DNA of 64,000 nt, from contig LDXO01000002.1 in assembly GCA_001443455.1 (NCBI GenBank), positions 108,960 to 172,959 on the forward strand, written 5' to 3'. The notes beneath the pieces are model-generated. The model was not told the DNA's origin, did not search any database, and was given only the letters and a program-made list of their open reading frames with translations. The position numbers and the translations under genes are program-made. This document shows positions 49,902 through 58,981 of this stretch, piece after piece. The DNA is from Deltaproteobacteria bacterium CSP1-8. Lineage in GTDB: Bacteria > Desulfobacterota > Deferrimicrobia > Deferrimicrobiales > Deferrimicrobiaceae. Positions within the stretch are counted from its first letter, which is position 1. The number at the start of each line of letters is the position of its first letter.

Positions 49902-50974
49902 CGCGACCTCTCCTTTTCCGCCGCCAGCCGCAGGGCGCACCGGACGACCTCGGCGACGATCTCTTTTTCCTTCACCTTTTTGATGACCTTTCCCCGGACG
50001 AAGAGGAGAGCCTCCCCCCGGCCGCCGGCCACCCCCACGTCCGCTTCCCTGGCCTCCCCGGGCCCGTTCACGGCGCACCCCATGACCGCCACCTTCAGGG
50101 GGACCGTCAACCGGGAGAGCCGACGCTCCACCTCCCGGGCGATGCCGACGACGTCGATCGAGACCCTTCCGCACGTCGGGCACGAGATGAAATCCGGTCC
50201 CCGCTCCCGCAAGCCGAGGCTTTTCAGTATCTGCCACCCGACGCGTACCTCCTCCTCGGGGGGTCCGGTGATCGATACCCGGAGGGTATCCCCGATCCCC
50301 TCGGATAGGAGGATCCCGAGTCCCACGGCCGATTTCACCGTCCCGGAAAAAACCGTCCCCGCCTCGGTCACGCCGATGTGGAGAGGATAGTCGAACTTCC
50401 TCGAGAAAAACCGGTACGCCTCGACCGTGGTCGGGACGTCGGAGGCTTTTAGGGAGAACTTGATCTGCCGGAACCGGGCTTTCTCGCATAGCCGGACTGC
50501 CCGCGTGGCGCTCTCCAGCAGCGCTTTCGGGGTCGGCCCCCCGTGCCTGTCCAGGAGGTCCTTTTCCAGCGAGCCGGCGTTCACGCCGATCCGGACGGGG
50601 ATTCCCCCGGACCGTGCCGCCTGCAGCACTTCAAGAGTCCTGGCCCCTCCCCCGATGTTCCCCGGGTTGATCCGCAGGCCATCCGCGCCCGCCTCCGCGC
50701 ATGCGATGGCGATCCGGTAGTTGAAATGCACGTCGGCGATCACGGGAATCGGGGAGGAGGATTTGATCCGCCGGAACGCCCGCACCGACGCCTCGTCGGG
50801 GACAGCGACCCGGACGATTTCGCACCCCTCGCGCGCGAGCGAACGGATCTGGGCGATGGTTGCGCGAACGTCCCGCGTGTTCGTGTTCGTCATGCTCTGG
50901 ACGGAGACCGGGGCCCTGCCGCCCACGTACACGTTCCCGACCCGGATACGGCGGGTCTTTCTCCTTTTGATCAT
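49898..50974 (-). CDS. ispG: 4-hydroxy-3-methylbut-2-en-1-yl diphosphate synthase (flavodoxin)
   Basis: 358 residues. Sixth step of the MEP isoprenoid pathway. A TIM-barrel domain is followed by an iron-sulfur domain; 4Fe-4S ligands Cys265, Cys268 and Cys300 and the cluster-binding Glu307 are present. A TATAGT hexamer lies 16-11 nt before the ATG with no clear ribosome site, so the transcript may have almost no leader. Confidence 0.95.
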   Translation of the reverse strand: MIKRRKTRRIRVGNVYVGGRAPVSVQSMTNTNTRDVRATIAQIRSLAREGCEIVRVAVPDEASVRAFRRIKSSSPIPVIADVHFNYRIAIACAEAGADGLRINPGNIGGGARTLEVLQAARSGGIPVRIGVNAGSLEKDLLDRHGGPTPKALLESATRAVRLCEKARFRQIKFSLKASDVPTTVEAYRFFSRKFDYPLHIGVTEAGTVFSGTVKSAVGLGILLSEGIGDTLRVSITGPPEEEVRVGWQILKSLGLRERGPDFISCPTCGRVSIDVVGIAREVERRLSRLTVPLKVAVMGCAVNGPGEAREADVGVAGGRGEALLFVRGKVIKKVKEKEIVAEVVRCALRLAAEKERSR

Positions 50975-51016
50975 CGTGCGGATTACTATAAGCGAGGAGA
51001 GGGAAGAGCGTCGACG

Positions 51017-52018
51017 TTAATTTTGCGAACGCGAAATCCTGAAAACGTATTCGATATCCCCCCCGTCCCCGTCGGAAACGAGAAGGACCACCGGAATTCC
51101 CCTTCCCTGGGGTACGGCGGATTCCTCCCAAGACACGGCGGTTCCGGACAGGGTCACTCCCTCCGGGAGCGATTTGGGGCGGATGGAAACCGGGTCGCCG
51201 TCGGGATCCGTGACCCGTACACGTCCCGTATACCTTTCTCCACTCCCTCGGGAGACGTCCACCCCTTCCACCACGGGAGGCGCGTTGACGATACGGACCT
51301 TCGGCGAAAAAGCTTTTGAACCCAATGCGATCCCATCGTATACCTGAACTTCAGCATGAATCCAGGAATTCTTGGTTCCCTTCCCCGGAGACAGGGTCTC
51401 GGCTGTCTCTCCCGGGATTTCCCTGTCGTCTTGGAACCAGCGGCACCGGTGGGAGACCGGGTCACCATCGGCGTCACGGGAGGAAACAACCAGTCGGAGG
51501 GTGTCTCCCTTCTTCGGGGCCTGGGGGGAAATCGACACGGATACGATCTCGGGGAGGGCATTTTGGACGATTGCCTTGGAAGAATCGACGGAGATCCTCT
51601 CGTCATTCACCGTCACCTGCGCCCTTGCCGTGATTACATCCCCCCGCCGGAGGGACGTTCCCGCAAGCCGGTCGGTTCCTCCCCTTGTTTCCCCTCCGTT
51701 CACGTACCAGCGAAGATCCTCCAGGGCAACCTTGCTCCCCGGAGGGGAATTCAATAACACCGCCCGGACGCCGGTCAGGGCATCCGGCCCTGCGGGGACA
51801 AGCGCAAGGGAAACCCCGCCGGCCCGGGAAGAGACCGGGGCCGGAATTCCGGATTCGGACGGGGTATTGCCCTCCTTTGCGATCGTCGGATCGGGCGCGG
51901 ACGAAACAATTGCCCGGTCCCCTCCCGCTTTCCCGCACCCCGAAAAGCAGAGGGACAGGAGGAGGACGATTACGATTTCCTGGTTTCGGCACCTCACTGG
52001 GCGATCCATTCCTTCCAT
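51017..52018 (-). CDS. Lipoprotein with Ig/cadherin-like repeats, coupled to pilY1
   Basis: 333 residues. A hydrophobic signal with a lipobox-like FSGC near residue 25-28 suggests lipid anchoring. Two or three beta-rich repeats with DADGDPV (near 180) and DPDGDPV (near 270) motifs resemble Ca-binding cadherin-like or Ig-like modules. It overlaps the end of pilY1 by 25 nt in a different frame, so it belongs to the minor-pilin operon. No family name can be given with confidence. It may assist PilY1 or act as an adhesin. Confidence 0.75.
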   Translation of the reverse strand: MEGMDRPVRCRNQEIVIVLLLSLCFSGCGKAGGDRAIVSSAPDPTIAKEGNTPSESGIPAPVSSRAGGVSLALVPAGPDALTGVRAVLLNSPPGSKVALEDLRWYVNGGETRGGTDRLAGTSLRRGDVITARAQVTVNDERISVDSSKAIVQNALPEIVSVSISPQAPKKGDTLRLVVSSRDADGDPVSHRCRWFQDDREIPGETAETLSPGKGTKNSWIHAEVQVYDGIALGSKAFSPKVRIVNAPPVVEGVDVSRGSGERYTGRVRVTDPDGDPVSIRPKSLPEGVTLSGTAVSWEESAVPQGRGIPVVLLVSDGDGGDIEYVFRISRSQN

Positions 52019-55000
52019 TTTTTCAACTTCTTGAAGGAAGCGGGGGTATCGACGGGGATCACCGTCATTCCGGCATTCGTCGTCCCGATGTACAGGGACG
52101 CGCCACCGCTCGCATTCATCGAGAGCACCGGACTGCTCGGGATCCCCCCGCCGGCAAGCTGCGCGGAGCGCTGTTTCCCGGTGACCCCGGTCACGGCAAG
52201 GATCCCCGCGCCGGCTGTCGCCCCCGTTCCTGCCGGTGCCTGGAGGTTTAACGACAAGCCGTACAACCGTGCGATCCCGCCGCCGCCGCAGGGGTCATTG
52301 GTCGGCTGGAAGGTCGTAAAGTAGAGCTGCCCGTTGAAGACGACCGGGCCCGTGAGGACCTTTTCGCTGGAGTTCGGCAGGCCCGCGAACCAGCCGTGTC
52401 GTCCGCCTGCCACCGTGCTGAAGACGGTCTGGTCGGTGTTCGACAGCACGCTTCCAAAATCCGACAGGTTTCCGTCGTTGTAGGGACTCCCCGGGTTATC
52501 GTCCTGGATCGCGTAAAATTTCCCGGTTCCGCTCCCCTGGGGATTTTCCTGGTCTCCCGAACCGTAATAGATCCACGGTTTCAGCGCCCCGTCAAAAGCG
52601 ACCTCCGGTTTGTTGAAGAAGGGCTGCGCCGGAGGAAGGGTGGACGGGGCGAAGATGCGCTTCCCGCTCCAGCCGGAGGTCACCGTCTTGGACGAACTGT
52701 CGTAACTCCCCGTCGCGTTCACGTCGAACCTCCACAGCTGCCCCCCGTGATCGACTTGGTAGACGTAATCCACGTAATTGTCGCCATTGGAGTCGATGGG
52801 CACAGGGGGAGAAACCAAGGGATACGCCATGCCGGAGTCGGACGCTGCGTCAAGCGTCCAGATCACCTTCCCCAGCCCGATATCGATGACGTAGAACGCC
52901 TTGCCGAGGGGACTGACCAGCGCCTCTCCCGCATTGTGGGCGGAAAGTTTTCTGTCTGCATTCCCCGTGGAGGGGATACCGGTAAAGCTGGTCGGCGTGA
53001 TTGCGCTGTACACGGCGAGATCCGTTCCGATCTGAAGCGTGCCGGAACCGGGGAACCCTTCCGTGGAGGTGACGGAAATACTCGTTGCTCCCGCGAGGAC
53101 GTTCGCCGTCAGGGTCGGCGGGGTCCAGTATCCGCCCCCGACGAAGGCGACCCAGCGGTCTTTCACGACCCCTCCGTCGGTGATCTTGACTTTCCCGATC
53201 GCCGGCGTCGACCAGGTCTCCCCGAGGGTCGGAATGTCGGATCCGGTGAGCTCCCAGAGCAGCCTGGAATAATCATTCGCCGTGACTTGCGACGAATTGG
53301 GGGTGGATCTGTCCGGAGGATGGGTGACATCGAGGGCAAACAGGCCCCTGCCCCCCTTTCTCAGGCCGGAAACGAGGACTGTCTTCCATTCCGAAGATTG
53401 TCTGACGTTGTCGCCGTTCGCATCCAGCCACACGTCCGCCACGGCGGGGGAACCGTCCACCAGGTAGGGGTGGCTCGAGGACGTGGTCTCTTTCATCTTG
53501 TTCAGCTTGCCAAGAAGCATCCTGGGGATATAGGCGAAGAGCTCTTCCCCTGTCCCGTCATCGTAGCTCGGGGGGGTGAGCGAGGTTCGCCAGATCCCCG
53601 CGTCGAACGCGTGGAGCATCCCGTCGTTGCCCCCCGTATAAATGACGCGCTGACGGTGTTCCTGGGTTTTCAAAAAACTATCACAGGAGCCCGACAGGCA
53701 TTCCGCCGTGGAGAAGCCCGTATCGAAAAAGAACGGGTTGGGCGACTTCACCAGGACCGGGTTGGAATGGAAAATGTCCCCCAGCCTCTTGGCCGCGTTT
53801 GTCCGAAGAACCACGTTGTTGATCAGGTCGTCCCGCCCGGAGGACGGCACGCCGAGGACGTTGTTGTCCAGCCAGCTGTTGGAGGAGGAGAAGATCTGCC
53901 GGGACCAGGTTCCCGAGGAGTACGATGCGGTGTACACGTTCCTCGGCTCGGAACCGTAGTTCCTGTTGATGCTGTACAGTGTTTCCCCGCCGTCCCAGAA
54001 AACGACCAGGGGAGACGTCAACGCCCCGTTGTCCTGCAGACCGATGCAGCCCAGGTGCCCTTCCCAGAAGGTTTCGGGTGCGTTGGCCGGAATGAACGTG
54101 GCAAGGTACAGCTTGTTGCTGTCGGTGGTCCGCACCGCGGGAACCACGGGGTAGGTGAACGAGCGGGACTGCACATTGATGGTTCCGAACGAGGTTTGCA
54201 GCGCCGTCAGGAGGTCGTCGGCGTTGTTCGAGAAAAACGCATAGCCGGCGGCGAGCGCGGTGTTGTCGCCGGACGCCGCAACACCGGCGTACTCCGCGTC
54301 GGTGAGATCGATCCCCTTTTGCTCGGCCATCCTCCGCAACACCTGGCGGAACACCTTGAGATGGGGACGGTCGGATCCCGAACCGTCCACGAGCATCCCC
54401 ACCCCTACGACGAAGAGCGTAACCCCGCTGTCGGCCAGGAGTTTTGCCTGACGGATCCCCTCGGAGTTCCGCGCCTTCTGTCCCGTGTTGCTTGTTCCCG
54501 GGATGCCGTCGGCATTGAAGTAGGCAAGTTCCCCGTCATGGCCGCTTGCATAGAAGGTGGCTCCTCCTCCGCTGCCGCCGTTGGCGACCGTGTCTTCCCC
54601 GTCGGTGACGAGAACGACAAACTTTTTCCGGCAGGCAACGGCATTGTCGTTTACCGCAGCGACGTTGAAATAGGTTCTTGCCGCTTCGACCGACCGGGCC
54701 ATCGGGGTACCGTTTCCCGAGCTCGGGGTGTATCGGGTTTTGATTGCATTCCAGACGGAACGATAGGAATTGACGTAGGGGGGCTGGTTGGTCTCGGAGC
54801 TAGTGGTCTGCACCGGAACCGTCATCAGGTCAATTCCGTTCCAGGTATTGGTGGGCCCGTAGATCATCAGGCCGAGTCGCAATCTCAGGGCATTTTCGTC
54901 CCCTGCCGCGGTGATGTTCTGGTTGAATATGTCACCGGGAGTGCCGGACGTGTCCGGGAGAACGTGGGATCTTTGCGTCGGGTACGAGTAACCGGTCCCC

Positions 55001-55302
55001 GAAATCGTGACCGTGGAATCGTCTGCGTTCAAGAGCTGGTACAGGACCCGGTACGCCACGTCGAGACGCGTATTGGATGTCCCGTCCCCGTCGAGGTCCC
55101 CGACCGCCGAACCTCCGGGGTTACTGGTCATCGACCCCGTATCGTCGACGATCAAAAGCACGTTCGGAGCGGCCTGCGCCTTGAAGATTTCGGCATCGTC
55201 GCCCCGCGCCGCACGGGGAAGGAAACCTGCGGATGTCACCGTGACGATCAGGAAGAAAACGAAGCCTAGGTTGCCGCTTCTACGTTTCGACGCCATCTCC
55301 AT
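51994..55302 (-). CDS. pilY1: PilY1-type pilus tip adhesin/assembly protein
   Basis: 1102 residues with a signal peptide ending near residue 34. The N-terminal von Willebrand A-like domain has the MIDAS DDTGSM motif near residues 53-58. The C-terminal half is the PilY1 beta-propeller, recognised by YTGGNDGMLHAFDAG and EELFAYIPRMLLG. A calcium-loop DSNGDNYVD near residue 840 matches the known PilY1 site. PilY1 primes type IV pilus assembly, promotes extension and mediates adhesion and surface sensing. It follows pilX. Confidence 0.92.
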   Translation of the reverse strand: MEMASKRRSGNLGFVFFLIVTVTSAGFLPRAARGDDAEIFKAQAAPNVLLIVDDTGSMTSNPGGSAVGDLDGDGTSNTRLDVAYRVLYQLLNADDSTVTISGTGYSYPTQRSHVLPDTSGTPGDIFNQNITAAGDENALRLRLGLMIYGPTNTWNGIDLMTVPVQTTSSETNQPPYVNSYRSVWNAIKTRYTPSSGNGTPMARSVEAARTYFNVAAVNDNAVACRKKFVVLVTDGEDTVANGGSGGGATFYASGHDGELAYFNADGIPGTSNTGQKARNSEGIRQAKLLADSGVTLFVVGVGMLVDGSGSDRPHLKVFRQVLRRMAEQKGIDLTDAEYAGVAASGDNTALAAGYAFFSNNADDLLTALQTSFGTINVQSRSFTYPVVPAVRTTDSNKLYLATFIPANAPETFWEGHLGCIGLQDNGALTSPLVVFWDGGETLYSINRNYGSEPRNVYTASYSSGTWSRQIFSSSNSWLDNNVLGVPSSGRDDLINNVVLRTNAAKRLGDIFHSNPVLVKSPNPFFFDTGFSTAECLSGSCDSFLKTQEHRQRVIYTGGNDGMLHAFDAGIWRTSLTPPSYDDGTGEELFAYIPRMLLGKLNKMKETTSSSHPYLVDGSPAVADVWLDANGDNVRQSSEWKTVLVSGLRKGGRGLFALDVTHPPDRSTPNSSQVTANDYSRLLWELTGSDIPTLGETWSTPAIGKVKITDGGVVKDRWVAFVGGGYWTPPTLTANVLAGATSISVTSTEGFPGSGTLQIGTDLAVYSAITPTSFTGIPSTGNADRKLSAHNAGEALVSPLGKAFYVIDIGLGKVIWTLDAASDSGMAYPLVSPPVPIDSNGDNYVDYVYQVDHGGQLWRFDVNATGSYDSSSKTVTSGWSGKRIFAPSTLPPAQPFFNKPEVAFDGALKPWIYYGSGDQENPQGSGTGKFYAIQDDNPGSPYNDGNLSDFGSVLSNTDQTVFSTVAGGRHGWFAGLPNSSEKVLTGPVVFNGQLYFTTFQPTNDPCGGGGIARLYGLSLNLQAPAGTGATAGAGILAVTGVTGKQRSAQLAGGGIPSSPVLSMNASGGASLYIGTTNAGMTVIPVDTPASFKKLKKWKEWIAQ

Positions 55303-55327
55303 GCCTCCTCTGTGCTTCCTTGCATTC

Positions 55328-55756
55328 CTAGTAATTCGTCCCCGCGGGCACCGGCCCGTAGCTTACATCGGCATCCACGCGCACGCCCCCCGTGAACCCC
55401 GAAGGGGCCTGGCCGCTCGAGGCGACCGAAAAGATTGCGAACTTGTAGTTCGACCCGAAGCCGGGCTCGGGCGCGGAGGCGCCCGTATTGTTGGACTGTA
55501 CGGTGTAGGCGGCGGTCATGCCGGTCCCGACCGTGAGCGCCGCCGTGTAATCGGATCCCGCAGGGTAGATGGTCGGGAGCTGCGCGATTCCGAAATACAC
55601 CCCGGATTCGGCGGTGTTGCGGGTGATCGTTCCGACCCTGTGGTTCAGGGCGATGTTCATATCCGTAGTGGAAATGCTGACCGCGTAGATCCCGACGGCG
55701 GTCAGGAGCACGAGGATGAGAATCGTGATGACCAGGGCATTGCCCGACCGGTTCAT
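55328..55756 (-). CDS. pilX: PilX-type minor pilin
   Basis: 142 residues from the ATG at 55756, with GGGAG 7 nt upstream; a GTG two codons earlier overlaps the pilW stop. A short leader MNRSG precedes a hydrophobic helix (about 6-28) and a SISTTDMNIALNHR region typical of PilX N-termini. The glutamate usual at position 5 of the mature pilin is absent, as in other PilX proteins. It lies between pilW and pilY1. Confidence 0.82.
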   Translation of the reverse strand: MNRSGNALVITILILVLLTAVGIYAVSISTTDMNIALNHRVGTITRNTAESGVYFGIAQLPTIYPAGSDYTAALTVGTGMTAAYTVQSNNTGASAPEPGFGSNYKFAIFSVASSGQAPSGFTGGVRVDADVSYGPVPAGTNY

Positions 55757-55758
55757 GC

Positions 55759-56727
55759 TCACACTCCCGAATTGCGGACGTCCACCGTCAACTCCAGCAC
55801 CCTGCGGCGGTAGCCGTCCGTTCCCGTTCCCGCGGCGTGATTGCCGAGGGCGGGACGGACTTCCGTCCACCCTTTTTCCGGAAATTTCGTGCGGGCGATC
55901 AGAAGAATGCGTACCTGGCGTATCTGCCCCGGATTGCCGGGATTGTCGCTCCACGCGTCCGCGACCCCGTCGCCGTCGGTGTCCAGCCGGTACTGCAACT
56001 GCATGTCCTCGATGCTGTCGCCCACCGGCTGGGGAGCCGCGCTCGCCATCCGGTCCACCATGAGGGTCGGACGGGTGGGGTCGGTCGTGCTGTCGATGTA
56101 ATAGCGGAGGAATCGCACCTTCGACAGCGTGGAGCCCGACCCGTATCCCCCGGGAGGGAAGGTGTTGTGCCCCCCCGGTTCGTTGTAGTCTCTCGCCGCA
56201 CCGCCGGGGTTGTGCTGGAGCTTCAAGGCCCCCCCCTGGACCTGGGTTACCTGGAACATGTCCGCGGCGGACCCGTTGGTGATGATGCAGAGGTCCCCAT
56301 CCCAAAAACCGGCTACGCTGTCCACGTTGAATTCCGCCGAGGAGTCGGGCATCGGACTGCTGATCGTCGTGGGAGGCTGATTGGCATCCATGTCATACAG
56401 GTACAGGATGTAGATGGAGTCGGGACCGGCCGTGTTGTCCACCGGATACAGGGAACGGATGGTGGTGACGCCGGTGCCGATCAGATTGTTCGGGATGGTG
56501 ACCGGCGCCGGGATCCCGTACCCCGCCAGCCGCAGATCCCGGGAAAGGACTTCCATTCCCTCCCTTTGGTTCTGCTGCATCGCCGCGACCTGGCTTTGCA
56601 CCTCGAACGATTTTTTCTGGAACGAGTAGGTGGCGAATACGGCCGTCATCGCGATGGAGAAGATCACGACCGACGCCATGAGCTCGACGAGGGTGAATCC
56701 CGCTTCTCTCCTTGACCGCATCCTCAT
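55759..56727 (-). CDS. pilW: PilW-type minor pilin
   Basis: 322 residues. The prepilin peptidase motif is MRMRSRREAG before FTLVELM; cleavage is expected after Gly10 and Glu is at mature position 5. The hydrophobic stem is followed by a long globular region with REGMEVLSRDLRLAGYG typical of PilW. It overlaps pilV by 4 nt. Confidence 0.88.
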   Translation of the reverse strand: MRMRSRREAGFTLVELMASVVIFSIAMTAVFATYSFQKKSFEVQSQVAAMQQNQREGMEVLSRDLRLAGYGIPAPVTIPNNLIGTGVTTIRSLYPVDNTAGPDSIYILYLYDMDANQPPTTISSPMPDSSAEFNVDSVAGFWDGDLCIITNGSAADMFQVTQVQGGALKLQHNPGGAARDYNEPGGHNTFPPGGYGSGSTLSKVRFLRYYIDSTTDPTRPTLMVDRMASAAPQPVGDSIEDMQLQYRLDTDGDGVADAWSDNPGNPGQIRQVRILLIARTKFPEKGWTEVRPALGNHAAGTGTDGYRRRVLELTVDVRNSGV

Positions 56728-57188
56728 GTCCCCACGCTGGACCGCTGCGCGACCAGCATCACGTTGTGCCAGATCTTGCTGTCATCCTGCCAGCAGCACC
56801 ACACGGTGATCGTCTTCAGGGCGGCAGCGGCGACATTGGGGTCCACGCGCCAGATCCGGTAGAACGTCGTTCCGCGGACGACGACGTTATCGCCCGCGGC
56901 GCCGGGCAGGGAGGCGTACTCCGGGACCGTCGTCGTGGCCGAGTTGTTGTAGGCGGAAGCGTCCCCCTGGGAGACAACGCTGGTCCAGGCAACCCTCCGG
57001 ATATTCTCCAGCCTGTCCTGCGCCAGTTGGGTGGCAATGGTTGCCTTGGAGGAAATGGCGTTCCCCTTGACGGCCGTGACCTGGAGAAGCGCAAGCGCCA
57101 GAAGTCCTACCGCGAGGATCGTCAGCGAGACGAGCACCTCGATCAGGGTGAACCCTTCCTGGAATTTGCGGCGCTCATGAACAGCCAT
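56724..57188 (-). CDS. pilV: PilV-type minor pilin
   Basis: 154 residues from the ATG at 57188. The leader ends in EG before FTLIEVLVSL, with cleavage after Gly12 and Glu17 at mature position 5. The ILAVGLLALALLQ stretch and the following QDRLENIRR are typical of PilV. It overlaps the fimT-like gene by 14 nt. The longer upstream frame is not family-like. Confidence 0.88.
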   Translation of the reverse strand: MAVHERRKFQEGFTLIEVLVSLTILAVGLLALALLQVTAVKGNAISSKATIATQLAQDRLENIRRVAWTSVVSQGDASAYNNSATTTVPEYASLPGAAGDNVVVRGTTFYRIWRVDPNVAAAALKTITVWCCWQDDSKIWHNVMLVAQRSSVGT

Positions 57189-57705
57189 TTTCCAGCCTCG
57201 CCCTTGTCGTCCAGCCGAACACGCGAATGGTCCATTGCTCGCCCAGGGTGTTGGAAATACAGATCCGGACCAGGTCCGAGGGAAAGGTATCCCCGGCGGG
57301 ATTGAACGTGATCGCCACAGTCCCGGACGTGCTCGCCGTCGTTGCCCCCCCCTGGGTGGTAACAACATTGTCGATGACGGCCCCGAAGGGGGCGGAAACC
57401 GGAGATTTCACGGCAGTCCACGAGGTGGAATTCGCGCCGGCGTTCCCCCGCTCAACGGCAACCGTGCGGGCCGAAAAGTCGACGACCAGCCGGTGCTGCC
57501 TCCGGGACGAGAACGCCATGGTTCTCGCATCCTCCACCCTCGAAAACAGTTCCCGATGGAAACCGACAGATTCGTTGTGCCGGATCCATTGCAGGACGCT
57601 TGACCCGGCCAGCATCGCCCCGATTCCGATGATGGCGATGACGATCACCAATTCCACCAGGGTGAACCCTTTTCTTCGCATCGCCGGTTGACCGTTTCGC
57701 TTCAT
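57175..57705 (-). CDS. fimT: FimT/GspH-type minor pseudopilin
   Basis: 176 residues from the ATG at 57705, preceded by GGAGG. Cleavage is expected after Gly13 before FTLVELVIVIAIIGI. A GspH-like C-terminal domain follows. An ATG 16 codons upstream lies before the predicted sigma-54 start site and can be ruled out on that basis. First gene of the minor-pilin operon. Confidence 0.87.
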   Translation of the reverse strand: MKRNGQPAMRRKGFTLVELVIVIAIIGIGAMLAGSSVLQWIRHNESVGFHRELFSRVEDARTMAFSSRRQHRLVVDFSARTVAVERGNAGANSTSWTAVKSPVSAPFGAVIDNVVTTQGGATTASTSGTVAITFNPAGDTFPSDLVRICISNTLGEQWTIRVFGWTTRARLENGCS

Positions 57706-57729
57706 CCGACTCCTCCCGCCCCGGTAACG

Positions 57730-57745
57730 AGCAAAGGCCGTACCA
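57730..57745 (-). promoter_or_regulatory. Sigma-54 (RpoN) promoter of the minor-pilin operon
   Basis: The minus strand reads TGGTACGGCCTTTGCT. It matches TGGCACG-N4-TTGCW with one change, and GG and GC are exactly 10 bp apart. The predicted start is near 57718, about 13 nt before the fimT start. RpoN control through a PilR-type activator is known for pilin genes in Pseudomonas and Geobacter. Confidence 0.8.
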
Positions 57746-57818
57746 AGTCGCATCGTTTCCTTAACCCCTGAAAAAAGCGATACATCTCTCCTGACTCATC
57801 GGCCGGAAAAGGAAAAAC

Positions 57819-57836
57819 ATTTAATGGGGATTAAAT
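57819..57836. promoter_or_regulatory. Palindrome ATTTAAT-CCCC-ATTAAAT between cobB and fimT
   Basis: A perfect 7-bp inverted repeat centred about 110 bp upstream of the predicted sigma-54 start, where an enhancer-binding activator usually sits. It is also 28 nt past the sir2 stop and followed by GTTTTT, so a weak terminator is the alternative reading. The rest of 57746-57863 shows nothing else. Confidence 0.45.
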
Positions 57837-57863
57837 AATTTTAGGCAGGAGTACGGAAAAAGG

Positions 57864-58619
57864 TCACGAAATTTCCCGCAGGGACGACAGGAGGAGGGTG
57901 ACGGCGTCGCCGGCCTTCTCCCGCAGGTGCAGGTCGGTGACCGACCGCGTCAGGGGGGTCTCTTCCGGGTTGATCTCGACGATGACGGCCCCCTTCCCCT
58001 TGGAGAGCCGGGGGATGTGGCACGCGGGGCTCACTTCCGCGGAGGTGCCGATCACCAACAGGACGCTGCAACTTTGCGCCTCGGACTCCGCCTCTTCCTG
58101 GGCGCTCCAGGGGATCGGTTCCCCGAACAGGACGAGGTTCGGTTTCAGGATCGTGCCGCATTCGCACCGCGGGGGGATGCCTTCCCGGATCTTCTCCCGG
58201 GAAGGATACCGGTTCCAGCACGATAGGCAGATCAGTTCCCAGGCGTTCCCGTGGAACTCGATCACCCTTTGGGACCCCGCCGCCTGGTGCAGGCCGTCCA
58301 CGTTCTGGGTGATGACCGACCGGAGGACCCCCATCCTCTCCATCTCCGCCAGCCCGGAATGGGCGGGGTTCGGGACGGCGCGGGAGAGAACGTCGACCAT
58401 CTCGGAGAGCATCGCCCAGACCTTCTCCGGATCACTCAGGAAGGCGCCGATGGTCGCGTATTCCATCGGGTCGTACTTCTCCCACATCCCCTGGGTGCCG
58501 CGAAACGCGGGGATCCCGCTTTCCACGGAAATCCCCGCCCCGGTGAGCGCAACCGCGTTCCGGCGGGACGCAAGCGTATCCGCCGCCTCCCGGAAGATCT
58601 TTTCCCGCCGGTCGGCCAC
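57864..58619 (-). CDS. cobB: Sir2-family NAD-dependent protein deacylase
   Basis: 251 residues. NAD-binding GAGISVESGIPAFRG is at 27-41, TQNVDGLH at 104-111 and catalytic His123 in EFHG. The zinc site is Cys131, Cys134, Cys152 and Cys154. Tyr and Arg residues that mark desuccinylases are not evident in the usual place, so acyl preference is open. It lies 12 nt after the SCP2 gene and may act on enzymes of acyl-CoA metabolism. Confidence 0.92.
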   Translation of the reverse strand: MADRREKIFREAADTLASRRNAVALTGAGISVESGIPAFRGTQGMWEKYDPMEYATIGAFLSDPEKVWAMLSEMVDVLSRAVPNPAHSGLAEMERMGVLRSVITQNVDGLHQAAGSQRVIEFHGNAWELICLSCWNRYPSREKIREGIPPRCECGTILKPNLVLFGEPIPWSAQEEAESEAQSCSVLLVIGTSAEVSPACHIPRLSKGKGAVIVEINPEETPLTRSVTDLHLREKAGDAVTLLLSSLREIS

Positions 58620-58631
58620 CTTCCCCTTTCG

Positions 58632-58955
58632 TCACACCTTGAGGAAGGAACCCAGCTTGAGCGCCAGCCCCATGTCCCCCGCCACCTTCAGCTTCCCGGT
58701 CATGAAGGCCATCTGGCTGTTCAGCTTCCCCCCGAGCATGTCGAGGAAATCGTTCTGGGCCATCGTCACGGTGCAGTTCGGGTTCGGCGCATCGCCCGTC
58801 GCCACTGCGGCCTTTCCGTCCGTAAACGCGACGTTGTAGCTTTCTTCGCCTACCTTGAACTGGTAGACGCTGCTCATCCCGGCCAGTTTGGACGGATCCG
58901 CGTTGAGTTTGGACTCGAGCGATTCGAAATACTCCCTCACGGTCGTTTCGGCCAT
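58632..58955 (-). CDS. SCP2 sterol-carrier-like lipid-binding domain protein
   Basis: 107 residues, a single stand-alone SCP2 domain with VYQFKVGEESYNVAF, CTVTMAQNDFLDMLGGKLN and GKLKVAGDMGLALKL blocks. Such domains bind fatty acyl-CoA or other lipids. It has GGAG upstream and is followed by the Sir2 gene. The promoter region holds a 20-bp palindrome. A cytoplasmic role in lipid or acyl-CoA handling is likely but unproven. Confidence 0.85.
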   Translation of the reverse strand: MAETTVREYFESLESKLNADPSKLAGMSSVYQFKVGEESYNVAFTDGKAAVATGDAPNPNCTVTMAQNDFLDMLGGKLNSQMAFMTGKLKVAGDMGLALKLGSFLKV

Positions 58956-58981
58956 GTCGCCACTCTCCTTCCCGTCGACCG

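Noticed and set aside
52396..55269. 957-codon open frame on the plus strand opposite pilY1
   Set aside because: Antisense shadow of pilY1. Its predicted protein is rich in Arg, Gly and Val without domain features.
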